Below, in pieces: positions 17,567-27,114 of a stretch of DNA of 64,000 nt (the first letter of the stretch is position 1; every line of letters begins with the position of its first letter). The notes beneath the pieces were generated by a model. The model ran no database searches. It saw nothing but the letters and a program-made list of their open reading frames with translations, and was not told the origin of the DNA. A program made the translations under genes and the position numbers. The stretch is taken from assembly GCA_965200235.1 (NCBI GenBank), contig OZ241339.1, positions 186,001-250,000 of the forward strand. Reading direction: 5' to 3'. Origin of the DNA: Azotimanducus chitobiosivorans (GTDB lineage: Bacteria > Pseudomonadota > Gammaproteobacteria > Pseudomonadales > Azotimanducaceae).

Positions 17567-18706
17567 ATGGGAGGGCGTGTTTTTAGGAACGGACGCATCG
17601 TCACGTCAAGCGGGATTCTTGAGAATGGCGCGGTGGAGGTGTGCGACGGACGCATCGTCAACGTACAGTGCTCCGAGGCGGCCGAGCGCTCTCGTAGCGA
17701 GATCATTGACCTTGAAGGCGACTATCTCTTGCCCGGCTTTGTGGACGTGCAGGTCAACGGCGGCGACGGTGTGCTTTTCAATGACGAGCCGAGCGCGGCG
17801 ACGGCGATCAAGATTGCCAAGGCGCATCGTGCGTTCGGCACGACTCGACTGCTGCCGACCCTGATTAGCGATGATCTTGACAAGGTCGAACAGGCTGTTC
17901 TAGCCATCGATGCGGCTGTCGAGCGAGGCACGCCCGGGATTGCAGGCGTGCACATCGAAGGCCCGTTTCTGAACGTCGAGAAGAGAGGCATTCACGACGC
18001 GCGCAAATTGCGCCGGCTTTCGGACGAGGCAGTTGCTATCCTGACTTCAGCCAAACACGCGCAAGTCGTAGTGACGCTCGCGCCGGAGTGCGCCTATCTT
18101 GATCAGATCTCGCAGCTGGTGGAGCGCGGTGTCAAGGTCTGCATTGGTCATACTCAAGCGACCTATGATGAGACCTTGAATGCCCTTGACTCCGGCGCGT
18201 CCGGGTTCACACACCTTTTTAACGCCATGCCCTCCATGCTCTCCCGCAGTCCTGGCGTCGTTGCCGCCGCGTTGGAGTCAAGCGCTTGGTGCGGAGTCAT
18301 TATCGATGGCAAGCATGTGCATCCCGCGATGCTGCGCCTCGCGCATCGCGCAAAGACTGATAAAAAGCTCATGCTAGTGACGGATGCCATGCCGGTCGTC
18401 GGCGCGGATGCAGATCATTTTTACCTCGGCGATCAACGAATCAGGTTCGTTGGCGGCGCGTGCCTCTCTGAAGATGGCACGCTTGCGGGCGCCGCCCTGT
18501 CTATGATCCAAGCGCTGCGCAACGCCATGGCAATGCTTGATCTCGGCATCGAAGAGGCATCTCGCATGGCGAGCCACATGCCGTGTTCGTTTCTTGGCAT
18601 CGACTCCGAAGTGGGTGCGATCGCGCCCGGCCACGTGGCTGATTTGTTGCGAGTCTCAAGCGAATTCGAAATCCGCCAAGTCTGGATGGGTGGGATCGAA
18701 GCCTAG
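17567..18706 (+). CDS. nagA: N-acetylglucosamine-6-phosphate deacetylase
   Basis: Metal-dependent amidohydrolase producing GlcN-6-P and acetate. The 379-residue product carries the family signatures: PGFVDVQVNGGDGV, GVHIEGPFLN (metal ligand Glu), CIGHTQATYDE, GFTHLFNAMPSM, and LVTDAMPVVGAD near the C terminus (catalytic Asp). It is last in the murQ operon and nearly abuts the convergent kinase gene, leaving five bases. Confidence 0.93.
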   Translation: MGGRVFRNGRIVTSSGILENGAVEVCDGRIVNVQCSEAAERSRSEIIDLEGDYLLPGFVDVQVNGGDGVLFNDEPSAATAIKIAKAHRAFGTTRLLPTLISDDLDKVEQAVLAIDAAVERGTPGIAGVHIEGPFLNVEKRGIHDARKLRRLSDEAVAILTSAKHAQVVVTLAPECAYLDQISQLVERGVKVCIGHTQATYDETLNALDSGASGFTHLFNAMPSMLSRSPGVVAAALESSAWCGVIIDGKHVHPAMLRLAHRAKTDKKLMLVTDAMPVVGADADHFYLGDQRIRFVGGACLSEDGTLAGAALSMIQALRNAMAMLDLGIEEASRMASHMPCSFLGIDSEVGAIAPGHVADLLRVSSEFEIRQVWMGGIEA

Positions 18707-18711
18707 TCGCC

Positions 18712-19569
18712 TCATTCGCCGCGTGCCAAGATCAGCGCGCCATCGCGCGAGTCGCCTTTCGCGTCGGTCAGCTTCGCCGCAGTGCGCTCTCGAAGCCACG
18801 GCCGTAGTCGCTGCGACAATCCGCCGGCCAAGGCGCATCTCGGCGCGCCTTTCTCGAAAATCGTTTCGATGAACTGCTCGACATGCTTGACGGCATCCTC
18901 GACGATCGAACGGGCAATCTCGTCGTTTTTCTCGGCGTAGTCCATGATCATGGGCGCGAACGACGCGTAGTCCCTAGGCGTTGCTTCGTCCATCCATGTG
19001 ATCGCGCGCCCGGTGTCGTGGTCGAATCGCTCAGTCACCGCTGCGCTCAAGGCTGTGGGTTTCGTTCGGCCATCAAGGGCGCGCAAGGCGTGCCGCATGG
19101 CGCTCAAGCCGAGCGCCGCGCCGCTGCCTTCGTCGGAGATTGGAAAGCCGTAGCCGCCGATGGTGATTGTGGTATCGCCGACCTTGATGTAGCCGACGCT
19201 GCCGGTGCCGAGCACGAGCGTTGCGCCGTCCTCGCCGAGATGTGCGCCCAGGTTGGCAATAGCCGCATCGGATTCGAGATGCACAGCATGAAAGGGGAAT
19301 TCAAGTTCGGCGACCGCTTCGGGCATACCCGGCCGAGAGATGCCTGCGATGCCCATGCCCGCGGTAATCAGTGGCAGATGGCGTTTTTCAAGTCCGGCCG
19401 CGGCCATCGCTTCGCAGGTGACGGACATCAGTACCGCGCGAAGACTATCAAGTCCAATGCGTGCATTCGCCGGGCCGGATATGCCTTCGCCAAGCACGCT
19501 GCCGTCACGGTTCGTGAGCCGCGCCCGTGAATGGCTGCCGCCAGCGTCAATGCCAAGAAAATACTGCAT
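18712..19569 (-). CDS. BadF/BadG-type amino-sugar kinase (GlcNAc/MurNAc kinase)
   Basis: ASKHA-fold kinase, 285 residues. I start it at 19569 (MQYFLGIDAGGSHSRARL), with the phosphate-binding loop at the N terminus; the longer frame adds unrelated residues. Other motifs: GMGIAGISRPG, LVLGTGSVGYIKVG, GYGFPISDEGSGAALG, and CALAGGLSQRLRPWL (adenosine loop). By context it phosphorylates MurNAc or GlcNAc to feed MurQ or NagA; MurK and NagK are in this family. Divergent from the TonB receptor gene. Confidence 0.85.
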   Translation of the reverse strand: MQYFLGIDAGGSHSRARLTNRDGSVLGEGISGPANARIGLDSLRAVLMSVTCEAMAAAGLEKRHLPLITAGMGIAGISRPGMPEAVAELEFPFHAVHLESDAAIANLGAHLGEDGATLVLGTGSVGYIKVGDTTITIGGYGFPISDEGSGAALGLSAMRHALRALDGRTKPTALSAAVTERFDHDTGRAITWMDEATPRDYASFAPMIMDYAEKNDEIARSIVEDAVKHVEQFIETIFEKGAPRCALAGGLSQRLRPWLRERTAAKLTDAKGDSRDGALILARGE

Positions 19570-19667
19570 GAGTGGATGTTTGCTTGTTCCCGCGTCGCTG
19601 TCTGTGACCGAGTTTTGAGCGTATCTTGAGCCTGTCTTTTGGCGCTTCACGACGCACATTGATGCTA

Positions 19668-19720
19668 TATTGGTCATATGGTTTTGTCAAACCAAAGTAA
19701 AACGTGTATAAAGACCAATA
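19668..19720. promoter_or_regulatory. Divergent promoter operator cluster (kinase / TonB receptor)
   Basis: The 212-base divergent region between the kinase and receptor genes has two copies of the motif seen at murQ: TATTGGTCATATGGTTTT (19668-19685, plus strand) and TATTGGTCTTTATACACG (19720-19703, minus strand). Between them is a palindrome TGGTTTTGTCAAACCA (19679-19694). The shared core suggests control by the same GntR-type regulator. Binding is an inference. Confidence 0.5.
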
Positions 19721-19781
19721 CAACGGAGCGCGTCCTGATTTTGCGCGAAAGTTCACATCATAGACAAACCGGAGGAGAGGA

Positions 19782-22544
19782 ATGAAACAGATCAGAGGAT
19801 GGAGTGAATCAATGACCCTGTCAAAGGTCACCTTCTTACTGGCGGCTTCGAGCTTGGCGCTTGTGGCACAGGCGCAAGAGTCCGACACAGACGATGAAGC
19901 CGAAGTCGTTGAAGAGATTGTCGTCGTCGGCTACCGCGACTCGCTGAAGCGGAACATCGCTATCAAACGAGACGCGGACGCCATTGTTGATGCGGTGTCA
20001 GCCGAAGACATCGGTCAATTCCCCGACGTGAATGTCGCCGACGCCTTGCAGCGCGTCACCGGCGTGCAAGTCGAGAAGGACGAGCGCGATGGCGAGGGGG
20101 TTCGCATCAGTATTCGCGGCACGCCGTCGCACCTGAACTTGGCGCTGCTCAATGGTCAGCAGATTGCAACGGGCACTGCGAGCAACAGGCGCACCGAACT
20201 CCGCGACCGAAGCTTTAACTACTACCTGCTGCCGACCGAGATTGTTGACACGCTAGAGATCTACAAGTCGCCGGAGGCGAGTATCGACGAAGGCTCCATG
20301 GGTGGCACTGTGATTGTCAGAACGCGCAAGCCGCTCGATGCCGACGCCAATTCGGGTGCCGTTTCAGCGAGACTATTCCATTTCGAGAACGCTGATGAAA
20401 ATCAGCCGCACATCTCCGGCTTGTACAACTGGAAGAACGATGCTGAAACGTTTGGCGTCAACGTCGCCTACGTCTACAGAGATAGCGCAACGCTCATGGA
20501 CTCCAAGCGCAACACGGCTGGCTACTTTGCGCTTATTGACTACAACGGCGATGGTGAAAGACACCGTATGCCAGCCCGAGTCGGCGCAAATCGCTATGAT
20601 GCCGACCGCAAACTGAGCACGCCTTTCGTCACCCTACAGTTTGCGCCACGCGACGATCTAAATATCACCCTCTCGGCATTGAACTCGGTCACGGAAACCG
20701 AATCGCAAGGCATCTACGCATTTGGCTTCAATATTCAAGGTCTGTTCGGTCGTCCGCATAATTTTGTGACGGGTATAGACGGTACTGCAGTTTCAGGCGA
20801 CTTTATCGAATGCTGCGCCAATGTCAACTGGGGCTCGAGCGTGTATGACACAGGCATCTACTCAGATGAGGTTGAAACCACTGCCTTTAACCTAGAAGCG
20901 ACGCTAGACCGAGACAACTACACGGTGACAGTGCAAGCAGGCCACAGTTTTGCCGACGGCATGACGATTGATAAGGCTGGTCAGTTCTCCGCGCCGTCAA
21001 CGCTGAGTTTCGATATGTCCTCCGGCATCATGGAACACACGGTCGATGCTGGCCTCACGCCTGACGACTATCGGTTCTACTACTCTCACATCAACACCAT
21101 CCGCAACGATTCCGATGCGACATTCGTGCAGGCCGATGCTGAGTTCATGCTAAACAACGCTTTCTTTTCGAGCGTCGAAGCGGGCATCAAATTCCGCGAC
21201 TACAACAAGGGCGCAAGCCGCGTGAAGCGAGATTTCGTCGAAGAAGGTACCTTGGCGCAGTTCACCACTGGCGGTCGGGTGACTGATTTTGAGGTCGGTA
21301 ACGTGCCGACGCAAATGTGGTACTTCGATATCGCTGCGCTAGAGGCATGGCAAAACGGCATCCCCGAAGCCGAAGGCACCGGAAATTCCTCGTGGAACGA
21401 CCCGAACGACCGCTACAGCGTGACCGAGGAAGTGACCAGCGCCTATGTGCAAGGCAACTTCGAAACTGGCGACTTCCGCGGCAACATCGGACTGCGCTGG
21501 GTGAGCACGAGCACTGATGCAGAGGCCTCTCGATATACGGGTCGCAACTTCAATGCGGAGCGACGTGGCGCGATTCGGCCTGCGATCACAGAAAACGACT
21601 ACACCGACATTCTGCCAAGCTTCAACCTCGCCTACGAGGGTATTGAAGACGTGGTGCTGCGCTTTGCCGCGGCAGAAGTGATGGCTCGCCCGAACTACGT
21701 GAGTATCGCGCCGATTGAGACGCGCAACTGCGGCAGCAGAGGCTGCACTGCGTTCGAGGGCAATCCGGACCTTGAGCCATATCGCTCAACCCAATTTGAT
21801 CTCTCTGCTGAGTGGTATTTCAATGATTCTTCGGTGCTTGCGTTCACCTGGTTCACAAAGGATGTCGATTCGTACATCGATTTGGAGTCATTTACAGACA
21901 ATCGCCTCTATTGGACGCTTGATGGCGATGGCAATGAGGTCGAGACAAATCCGATGTTTACGATCGAGCGGCCAATCAACGGCGAAGGCCTCACCCTTGA
22001 CGGCTTCGAGATCAACTATCAGCAGGACATTGCCTACGGATTCGGCGTAACGGCGAACTACACCAGCTCGGAAGCGGACGTGAACCCAACCGAAGCGCTG
22101 ACGGAAGCAGGTCGGGAAGCTGTGTTCTTCGGGCATTCGGAAGATACCTGGAACGCGACGGTTTACTATGAGGGATACGGTCTTGCGGCGCGCTTGTCCT
22201 ACACATTCCGCTCGGAGTACGCCTCGAACCACTTGGCCGGAGCGAACCTGCAGTCAAACGCGCAGACGATTGGAGCGGTAGCGGCGGAAGCCAACGAGCT
22301 TGGCATCGGGCCTGGTGTCAGCCGCGGACTGATCGGCTACAAAGGCGATTACGGGTCACTCGACTTCAACTCCAGCTATCATGTGACGGACGACATTCAA
22401 GTCCTGTTCCAAGTCCTGAATATGACTGACGAAGAAATCGAGTGGTACGCAAGCCGCGAAAATCATACGGCGGACGAAGGCCGTCCGATCGGGTTGTACA
22501 ATCATGGCCGCCGCTTCGCGATTGGCGTGAAGATGAAGTTCTAA
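19782..22544 (+). CDS. TonB-dependent receptor, peptidoglycan sugar/chitin-type
   Basis: Outer-membrane active transporter, 920 residues. The SD GGAGGAG sits just before the ATG at 19782. The signal peptide ends near LALVAQAQ at about residue 32; then comes a TonB box-like EEIVVVGYR and a plug domain (QFPDVNVADALQRVTGVQ, ISIRGTPSHLNLALLNGQQI). The rest is barrel strands, ending KMKF with the C-terminal aromatic residue. This subgroup often serves saccharide uptake. Placed beside the kinase and the MurNAc genes, it probably imports peptidoglycan or chitin fragments. Confidence 0.9.
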   Translation: MKQIRGWSESMTLSKVTFLLAASSLALVAQAQESDTDDEAEVVEEIVVVGYRDSLKRNIAIKRDADAIVDAVSAEDIGQFPDVNVADALQRVTGVQVEKDERDGEGVRISIRGTPSHLNLALLNGQQIATGTASNRRTELRDRSFNYYLLPTEIVDTLEIYKSPEASIDEGSMGGTVIVRTRKPLDADANSGAVSARLFHFENADENQPHISGLYNWKNDAETFGVNVAYVYRDSATLMDSKRNTAGYFALIDYNGDGERHRMPARVGANRYDADRKLSTPFVTLQFAPRDDLNITLSALNSVTETESQGIYAFGFNIQGLFGRPHNFVTGIDGTAVSGDFIECCANVNWGSSVYDTGIYSDEVETTAFNLEATLDRDNYTVTVQAGHSFADGMTIDKAGQFSAPSTLSFDMSSGIMEHTVDAGLTPDDYRFYYSHINTIRNDSDATFVQADAEFMLNNAFFSSVEAGIKFRDYNKGASRVKRDFVEEGTLAQFTTGGRVTDFEVGNVPTQMWYFDIAALEAWQNGIPEAEGTGNSSWNDPNDRYSVTEEVTSAYVQGNFETGDFRGNIGLRWVSTSTDAEASRYTGRNFNAERRGAIRPAITENDYTDILPSFNLAYEGIEDVVLRFAAAEVMARPNYVSIAPIETRNCGSRGCTAFEGNPDLEPYRSTQFDLSAEWYFNDSSVLAFTWFTKDVDSYIDLESFTDNRLYWTLDGDGNEVETNPMFTIERPINGEGLTLDGFEINYQQDIAYGFGVTANYTSSEADVNPTEALTEAGREAVFFGHSEDTWNATVYYEGYGLAARLSYTFRSEYASNHLAGANLQSNAQTIGAVAAEANELGIGPGVSRGLIGYKGDYGSLDFNSSYHVTDDIQVLFQVLNMTDEEIEWYASRENHTADEGRPIGLYNHGRRFAIGVKMKF

Positions 22545-22564
22545 GAACGAGGAGTCGAGCCAAC

Positions 22565-24112
22565 ATTATTCGTCACGTAAGATCTGCGTTCCTTGCCGGT
22601 GCCTTGACCATCACACCGCTTGTGATGGCGGGCACCGGCCCTTTTTTCAATCCACTCATACAATCCACAGCGGTTGCATCGCCAAACCACGTCAACGAAC
22701 TCAATTCACCGTGGCAGGTGCCCGCTGGCGTCATTGGGCGCAACTTGCTGAGCTTGCGCGAAGTCGAAGCCGATGTTGCTCAATCGATCCAACGAGTCGA
22801 TGCCGGCAACATCTCGTCAATGTTCGACATGATGGCCTACGAGCCGACCGGGCGCTACATCTTCATCCCACACGAAACGCCGTTCGGCGCTGGCGTGTCG
22901 CGGCACGACACCCTGACTGACACGACTGAACTGCTCTTTGCTGGCGATCAGATGGCGGGCGGCAAGCGCGAATGCGACCCATCCTCGTGTGATCGTTGGG
23001 CGCACGACTTCGCAGCCTTCGACCCAGCCCGCTGGACGCCCAACGGCACAGTCTGGCTCGGCGAGGAGTGGGCTGGGCTGGGACGGGTCGTAGAGATCAT
23101 GAACCCGCTCTCGCCCGCGCCGGAAGACCCGACGGCGAGCGCCCTCATCGAGGGCAGCGACTACCGCATTGTCGAGACCGTCGCCAACGTGGCGCACGAA
23201 GGCATCCATTTCAGCCGCGCGCACCCCAACCGCGTCATCTACTACATCGACGAATGGAACTCCGGCTCGATTTATGCGCTGCGCTTGAAGCAGGCAGGCG
23301 ACTATATGGCTGGTGGGCAGACCTTTGTCCTGTCTGTTGACGACTTTGCCGCGTCCGGCGGCGATGCCAGCGCCATGTGGAACGATGAAGTGAACGAGGG
23401 CGCGACGCGCTTTGGACCGGCGACTTGGATTCCGCTCACCGACGAAGACGGCAAACCGCTCGAGGGCGTGACAGATCCGTTTCGAGACGGCCCCACCATC
23501 GATCCGCGAGACGATGCCGGCCTTGTCCGAGGCGGGCGCGCCGCAGCCGACGATGTCGGTGGCACGCCCTATGGCCGCCCTGAGGACATGGAAGTCGGCT
23601 CGCTGAAGAACGGCTCGGAAGTGCTGTACGTGACAACAACGGCTGAGCACGCTGTGCTGTCGATTGAGATGCTCGGCGACAACCGGGCATATGTCAGAAG
23701 CTTCGCTTCACGCGCAACACCAAAGAACCTTGGCTTGCCGCCCACCACTGGCGGTCTCAATGCCCCCGACAACCTCGCCCAAGACGCCTCAGGCAATATC
23801 TATATTGTTGAGGATGCGCCCAATCGCAGCGATGTCGGCGGCGATGTGTGGTTTGCGCGCGATATGGATAACGATGGCGTCGCCGAATCGATTGATCACT
23901 TCATGAGCATGCAGGTGGCGGGCTCGGAGTCCACAGGCATGATTTTTCATCCGACCGAACCGACCAAGTTTGTCATCGCCGTGCAGCACCCGACGAGCAC
24001 CGACCTCGGGATGGTGCCCGATGGCTTTGGCGATGCCGTGTGGGAGTTCGATATCGCAGGCGCCGTGCCGCCGCCAGCGCCCGATCAAGCCAGTCAATCC
24101 AGTACGGACTGA
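22565..24112 (+). CDS. DUF839/PhoX-like secreted protein, apparent ATT start
   Basis: Exported protein of the DUF839 (PhoX-like beta-propeller) family, about 515 residues. Motifs: GRYIFIPHETPFGAG, ERVIYY-type strand HPNRVIYYIDEWNSGSIY, RPEDMEVG, DNLAQDASGNIYIVEDAP. The open frame runs back through the receptor gene, but the export signal (HVRSAFLAGALTITPLVMAG) begins after it. There is no ATG, GTG or TTG at the right place; AGGAG at 22551-22555 is nine bases ahead of ATT at 22565 (a second ATT at 22568). The start is therefore inferred as ATT, unless the reference base is wrong. Probably co-transcribed with the receptor. Confidence 0.75.
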   Translation: MIRHVRSAFLAGALTITPLVMAGTGPFFNPLIQSTAVASPNHVNELNSPWQVPAGVIGRNLLSLREVEADVAQSIQRVDAGNISSMFDMMAYEPTGRYIFIPHETPFGAGVSRHDTLTDTTELLFAGDQMAGGKRECDPSSCDRWAHDFAAFDPARWTPNGTVWLGEEWAGLGRVVEIMNPLSPAPEDPTASALIEGSDYRIVETVANVAHEGIHFSRAHPNRVIYYIDEWNSGSIYALRLKQAGDYMAGGQTFVLSVDDFAASGGDASAMWNDEVNEGATRFGPATWIPLTDEDGKPLEGVTDPFRDGPTIDPRDDAGLVRGGRAAADDVGGTPYGRPEDMEVGSLKNGSEVLYVTTTAEHAVLSIEMLGDNRAYVRSFASRATPKNLGLPPTTGGLNAPDNLAQDASGNIYIVEDAPNRSDVGGDVWFARDMDNDGVAESIDHFMSMQVAGSESTGMIFHPTEPTKFVIAVQHPTSTDLGMVPDGFGDAVWEFDIAGAVPPPAPDQASQSSTD

Positions 24113-25293
24113 ATCTGCTCGCGCCAATGTGTTTCGTCGGCTGCGGCGAGACGCTCAAGGTCGCCAACTTCAGAACCTGAGTCGTCCACCCATTCGCGCA
24201 GCGCCGGACCGCCATTGATCACATCGATTGCGAGCTTGTCGGTCTCGTACTCATACGGAAAATCTCGCCAGAGCGGATAGTTGGGATCCAGCGTGCGAAT
24301 GGCTTTGAACGCGAGCGCGACGAGCCGCCAAGGTTTGAATTTGAGGTGATCATACCCCGCGCCATCGCAGTGGATTTGAATGCCGCTACAGAGCGTGCCG
24401 ACATGCTTGTGAAAGGTTGGCTCAAACCAGCACTCGCGCAGCGTGCAGCCCTGCAGCCATTCAGGCGCCATGTCGTTCATCGTCTTAACGAGGTTGCCCG
24501 CATCAATGTCAGGGGCGCCAAGAAGCTCGAGCGGGCGCGTGGTGCCGCGCCCTTCGGAGAGCGTCGTGCCTTCGAGCATCACAGTCCCTGCATAGGCGCG
24601 CGCCATAGTGAGCGTTGGCGCATTGGGGCTCGGATTGATCCATGATCGCTCCCACACCGGCCAACCAAAACCAGGTGCCTCGTTTGGCCGCCAGCCGTGC
24701 ATGGCGATAACCGAATAGTCCACATCGAGGGAGAAGTGTGCGATGAACCAGCGCCCTAACTCGCCAAGCGTCAGGCCATGTCGCATCGGCATAGGACCGG
24801 CACCGACAAAGCTCTCCCAGCCAGGACGCAGCGCGAGTCCTTCGGTCGGGCGCCCCGCAGGGTTCGGTCGATCAAGCACCCAGATGGTTTTCCCGCAGTG
24901 CGCGGCGGCCTCAAGCGCGTAGAGCAGTGTCGTTGCAAAGGTGTAAATGCGGCAGCCAAGATCCTGAAGATCAATCAGCATGATGTCGAACGTGTCCATC
25001 ATCTGGCTCGTCGGACGACGAACTTCGCCGTAGAGACTGAATACCGGGATGCCGAGGGCAGGGTCGGTGAAGTCCGGCGACTCGATCATGTTGTCCTGCT
25101 TCTCGCCGCGCAGTCCATGCTGCGGCCCGAACGCTGATGTGATGTTGATGTCGCCGCAGGCGCTGAGCGCATCGAGGGTGTGGTGAAGTTCGCCGGTGAC
25201 CGATGCCGGATGCGCGAGCAGGGCGACCCGTCTGCCTCGAAGCGCCGCGCGCAACCCTTTGTCCGCCAGCAGGCGGTCAATGCCGAATTTCAT
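24094..25293 (-). CDS. namZ: NamZ-like exo-N-acetylmuramidase (GH171, DUF1343)
   Basis: Hydrolase family formerly DUF1343; Bacillus NamZ (YbbC) releases MurNAc from the non-reducing end of peptidoglycan fragments. The 399-residue product has LLAHPASVTGELHHTLDAL, FGPQHGLRGEKQDNM, IPVFSLYGEVRRPT, DLQDLGCRIYTFATTL, LDRPNPAGRP, and GTTLSEGRGTTRPLELLGAP, all conserved in the family. No signal peptide is visible, so the enzyme would act inside the cell. It converges with the DUF839 gene, overlapping by 19 bases. Clustering with murQ supports the MurNAc role. Confidence 0.85.
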   Translation of the reverse strand: MKFGIDRLLADKGLRAALRGRRVALLAHPASVTGELHHTLDALSACGDINITSAFGPQHGLRGEKQDNMIESPDFTDPALGIPVFSLYGEVRRPTSQMMDTFDIMLIDLQDLGCRIYTFATTLLYALEAAAHCGKTIWVLDRPNPAGRPTEGLALRPGWESFVGAGPMPMRHGLTLGELGRWFIAHFSLDVDYSVIAMHGWRPNEAPGFGWPVWERSWINPSPNAPTLTMARAYAGTVMLEGTTLSEGRGTTRPLELLGAPDIDAGNLVKTMNDMAPEWLQGCTLRECWFEPTFHKHVGTLCSGIQIHCDGAGYDHLKFKPWRLVALAFKAIRTLDPNYPLWRDFPYEYETDKLAIDVINGGPALREWVDDSGSEVGDLERLAAADETHWREQIQSVLD

Positions 25294-25310
25294 GATTGAA
25301 GGCCGAAGCG

Positions 25311-27020
25311 TCAGTCCGAGTGGTCAGCAATATGCCGCGCCGCTTGATAGCCGAACGTCATGGCGGGCCCAAGCGTTGCGCCGGGTCCAGGATAGGTCGG
25401 CAGGATGGCAGCGCTGCAATTGCCGATGGCGTAGAGGCGAGGAATGGCGGTGCCATCTTCGCGCAGCACTTGCGCATTGGTATCGGTTGCGAGCCCGCCG
25501 TGCGTGCCGAAGTCGCCTGGGTCGAGGCGCATGGCGTAGAAAGGCGGCGTGTCGATCGGTGCGAGGCACGGATTCGGCTCGACTCGCGGGTCGCCATAAT
25601 AGCGATCATAAGCCACGTCGCCGCGCCCGAATTCAAGGTCCTTGCCGGTCTTGGCGTAGTCGTTCATCTCTGCGATGGTGATCTTGAAGTTGTCTGCGTG
25701 AATGCCGAGGGTTTCGGCGAGCTCGTCAAGCGAGTCGGCCTTGGCGACGAATTTCTGTTCGAACCATGTCTTCGGAATCGTCCAGTCCGGCTTGACGTCC
25801 GGGGTCATCAACGGGCCGGCGAGATACTTGCTGCGAAAGCGCGCATCGAAGACCTGATAAGCAGGCACGCATGGATTGTCATCCGAATGCACATCAAACA
25901 GCTGATGCTGATAAGCCATGTAGTTTTGCGATTCGTTGCCGATGCGCTTGCCGTTCAAGTTCACGACACACGAGCCGGGATAGGACTTTTCCATCACCGC
26001 AAGGCGCGGCATAGGTTCGCCGGGCGTGCCCAAGGTCATGCACCACCACGCGCCGTCCATGAGACGAGTCGCCGCACCGAGGCGCATGCCTTCACGAATG
26101 GCGTCCCCCGTGTTGGTGGCGCATCCCGCGCTCCATTCGCTGCGCGTCGGCTGCGGCAGGTAGCGCTCGCGCATTTCTTGATTGTGTTCAAAACCGCCGG
26201 CAGCGAGGATCACCGCCTTTCGCGCGCGGATTCGGAACTCACGGCCACCTTTACGCGCTTTCATGCCGACGACTTCGCCGTTCGCATCGGTGATCAGTTC
26301 GGTCATTGGTGTTTCGCGCCAGAGCGGAATATCGCGGTCTTTGAGTGACAGCCAGAGCCGGGTCACGCCAGCGCAGCCAGTGCAAAGTCGGCGCGCGATG
26401 CCCCACTTCAATGTCCACGGCAGGTCGAGTACAGCGCGGCCAATGAGTCGCATGGTGAGGCCAGCCCAGCCAGGCAGGCGCGCCGTCAAGAGCGCCGCTT
26501 CAGTTTGCGTGAAGTGAATGCGCCCGAAGAGTCGCATCATGTGGTGCGTCGGATGAATGTGCGCGAAATCACCCCCAAGCTCCGAGGCGTCGACCGGTTC
26601 CGGCTCCATCGAGCGATGGCCGTGCCGCGCGCCGGGCAGGTCGGTGTAGTAGTCGGGATAGTGGTCCAAGGACATGTAGCGCACGCGCGTGCGCTCATGT
26701 AGAAAGTCGATCATCTCGGGGCCGACTTTGACATAGGTGTCGAGCATCTCGCTTGGCACGTCGTTCGACGGAATTGTCTGGCGCAGATATTCGCGCGCAT
26801 CTTCCAAGGAATCCTCGGCACCGGCGGCCTTCGCATAGCGGTTGCATGGAATCCACACGCCGCCACCCGATATGGCGCTTGTGCCGCCGACCCTGTCGCT
26901 TTTTTCGATCAGCAAGATATCAGTGACACCAAGCTCGTGGCAACACAGCGCCGCGGTCATCGCGCCATTGCCGCTACCGACGATCAGCACATCGACTTGG
27001 TGATCAAAGTTGTCTTGCAA
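25311..27020 (-). CDS. KstD-like FAD-dependent dehydrogenase
   Basis: A 569-residue flavoprotein of the 3-ketosteroid-delta-1-dehydrogenase group. N-terminal FAD fold: DVLIVGSGNGAMTAALCCHE then GGTSAISGGGVWIP. C-terminal: PRLYAIGNCSAAILPTYPGPG and GATLGPAMTFGYQAARH, the KstD signature that binds the steroid A-ring and FAD. It begins with TTG at 27020, with AAGGAG eight bases upstream. The 5' part (26365-27040) is duplicated at 34049-34724 across a type III R-M insertion. Substrate unknown; a sterol or related lipid is likely. Confidence 0.88.
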   Translation of the reverse strand: MQDNFDHQVDVLIVGSGNGAMTAALCCHELGVTDILLIEKSDRVGGTSAISGGGVWIPCNRYAKAAGAEDSLEDAREYLRQTIPSNDVPSEMLDTYVKVGPEMIDFLHERTRVRYMSLDHYPDYYTDLPGARHGHRSMEPEPVDASELGGDFAHIHPTHHMMRLFGRIHFTQTEAALLTARLPGWAGLTMRLIGRAVLDLPWTLKWGIARRLCTGCAGVTRLWLSLKDRDIPLWRETPMTELITDANGEVVGMKARKGGREFRIRARKAVILAAGGFEHNQEMRERYLPQPTRSEWSAGCATNTGDAIREGMRLGAATRLMDGAWWCMTLGTPGEPMPRLAVMEKSYPGSCVVNLNGKRIGNESQNYMAYQHQLFDVHSDDNPCVPAYQVFDARFRSKYLAGPLMTPDVKPDWTIPKTWFEQKFVAKADSLDELAETLGIHADNFKITIAEMNDYAKTGKDLEFGRGDVAYDRYYGDPRVEPNPCLAPIDTPPFYAMRLDPGDFGTHGGLATDTNAQVLREDGTAIPRLYAIGNCSAAILPTYPGPGATLGPAMTFGYQAARHIADHSD

Positions 27021-27040
27021 CGCTGCGCTCCTTGGTGAAG
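26365..27040. repeat. Long direct repeat, copy A (5' end of KstD-like gene)
   Basis: About 676 bases match 34049-34724 in the same orientation at a constant offset of 7684 with no gaps in the coding part. I count about 26 differences, most in the last 150 bases near the gene start. The match covers the start, the ribosome-binding site and about the first 218 codons. It brackets the type III R-M operon. Confidence 0.85.
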
Positions 27041-27114
27041 GGTGTGGGGAGGAGTATCTTCTGAGGCGTCGTGGACTTGTCTGAGGCGATCACTCTTCGA
27101 ACCTTCACGTAAGT

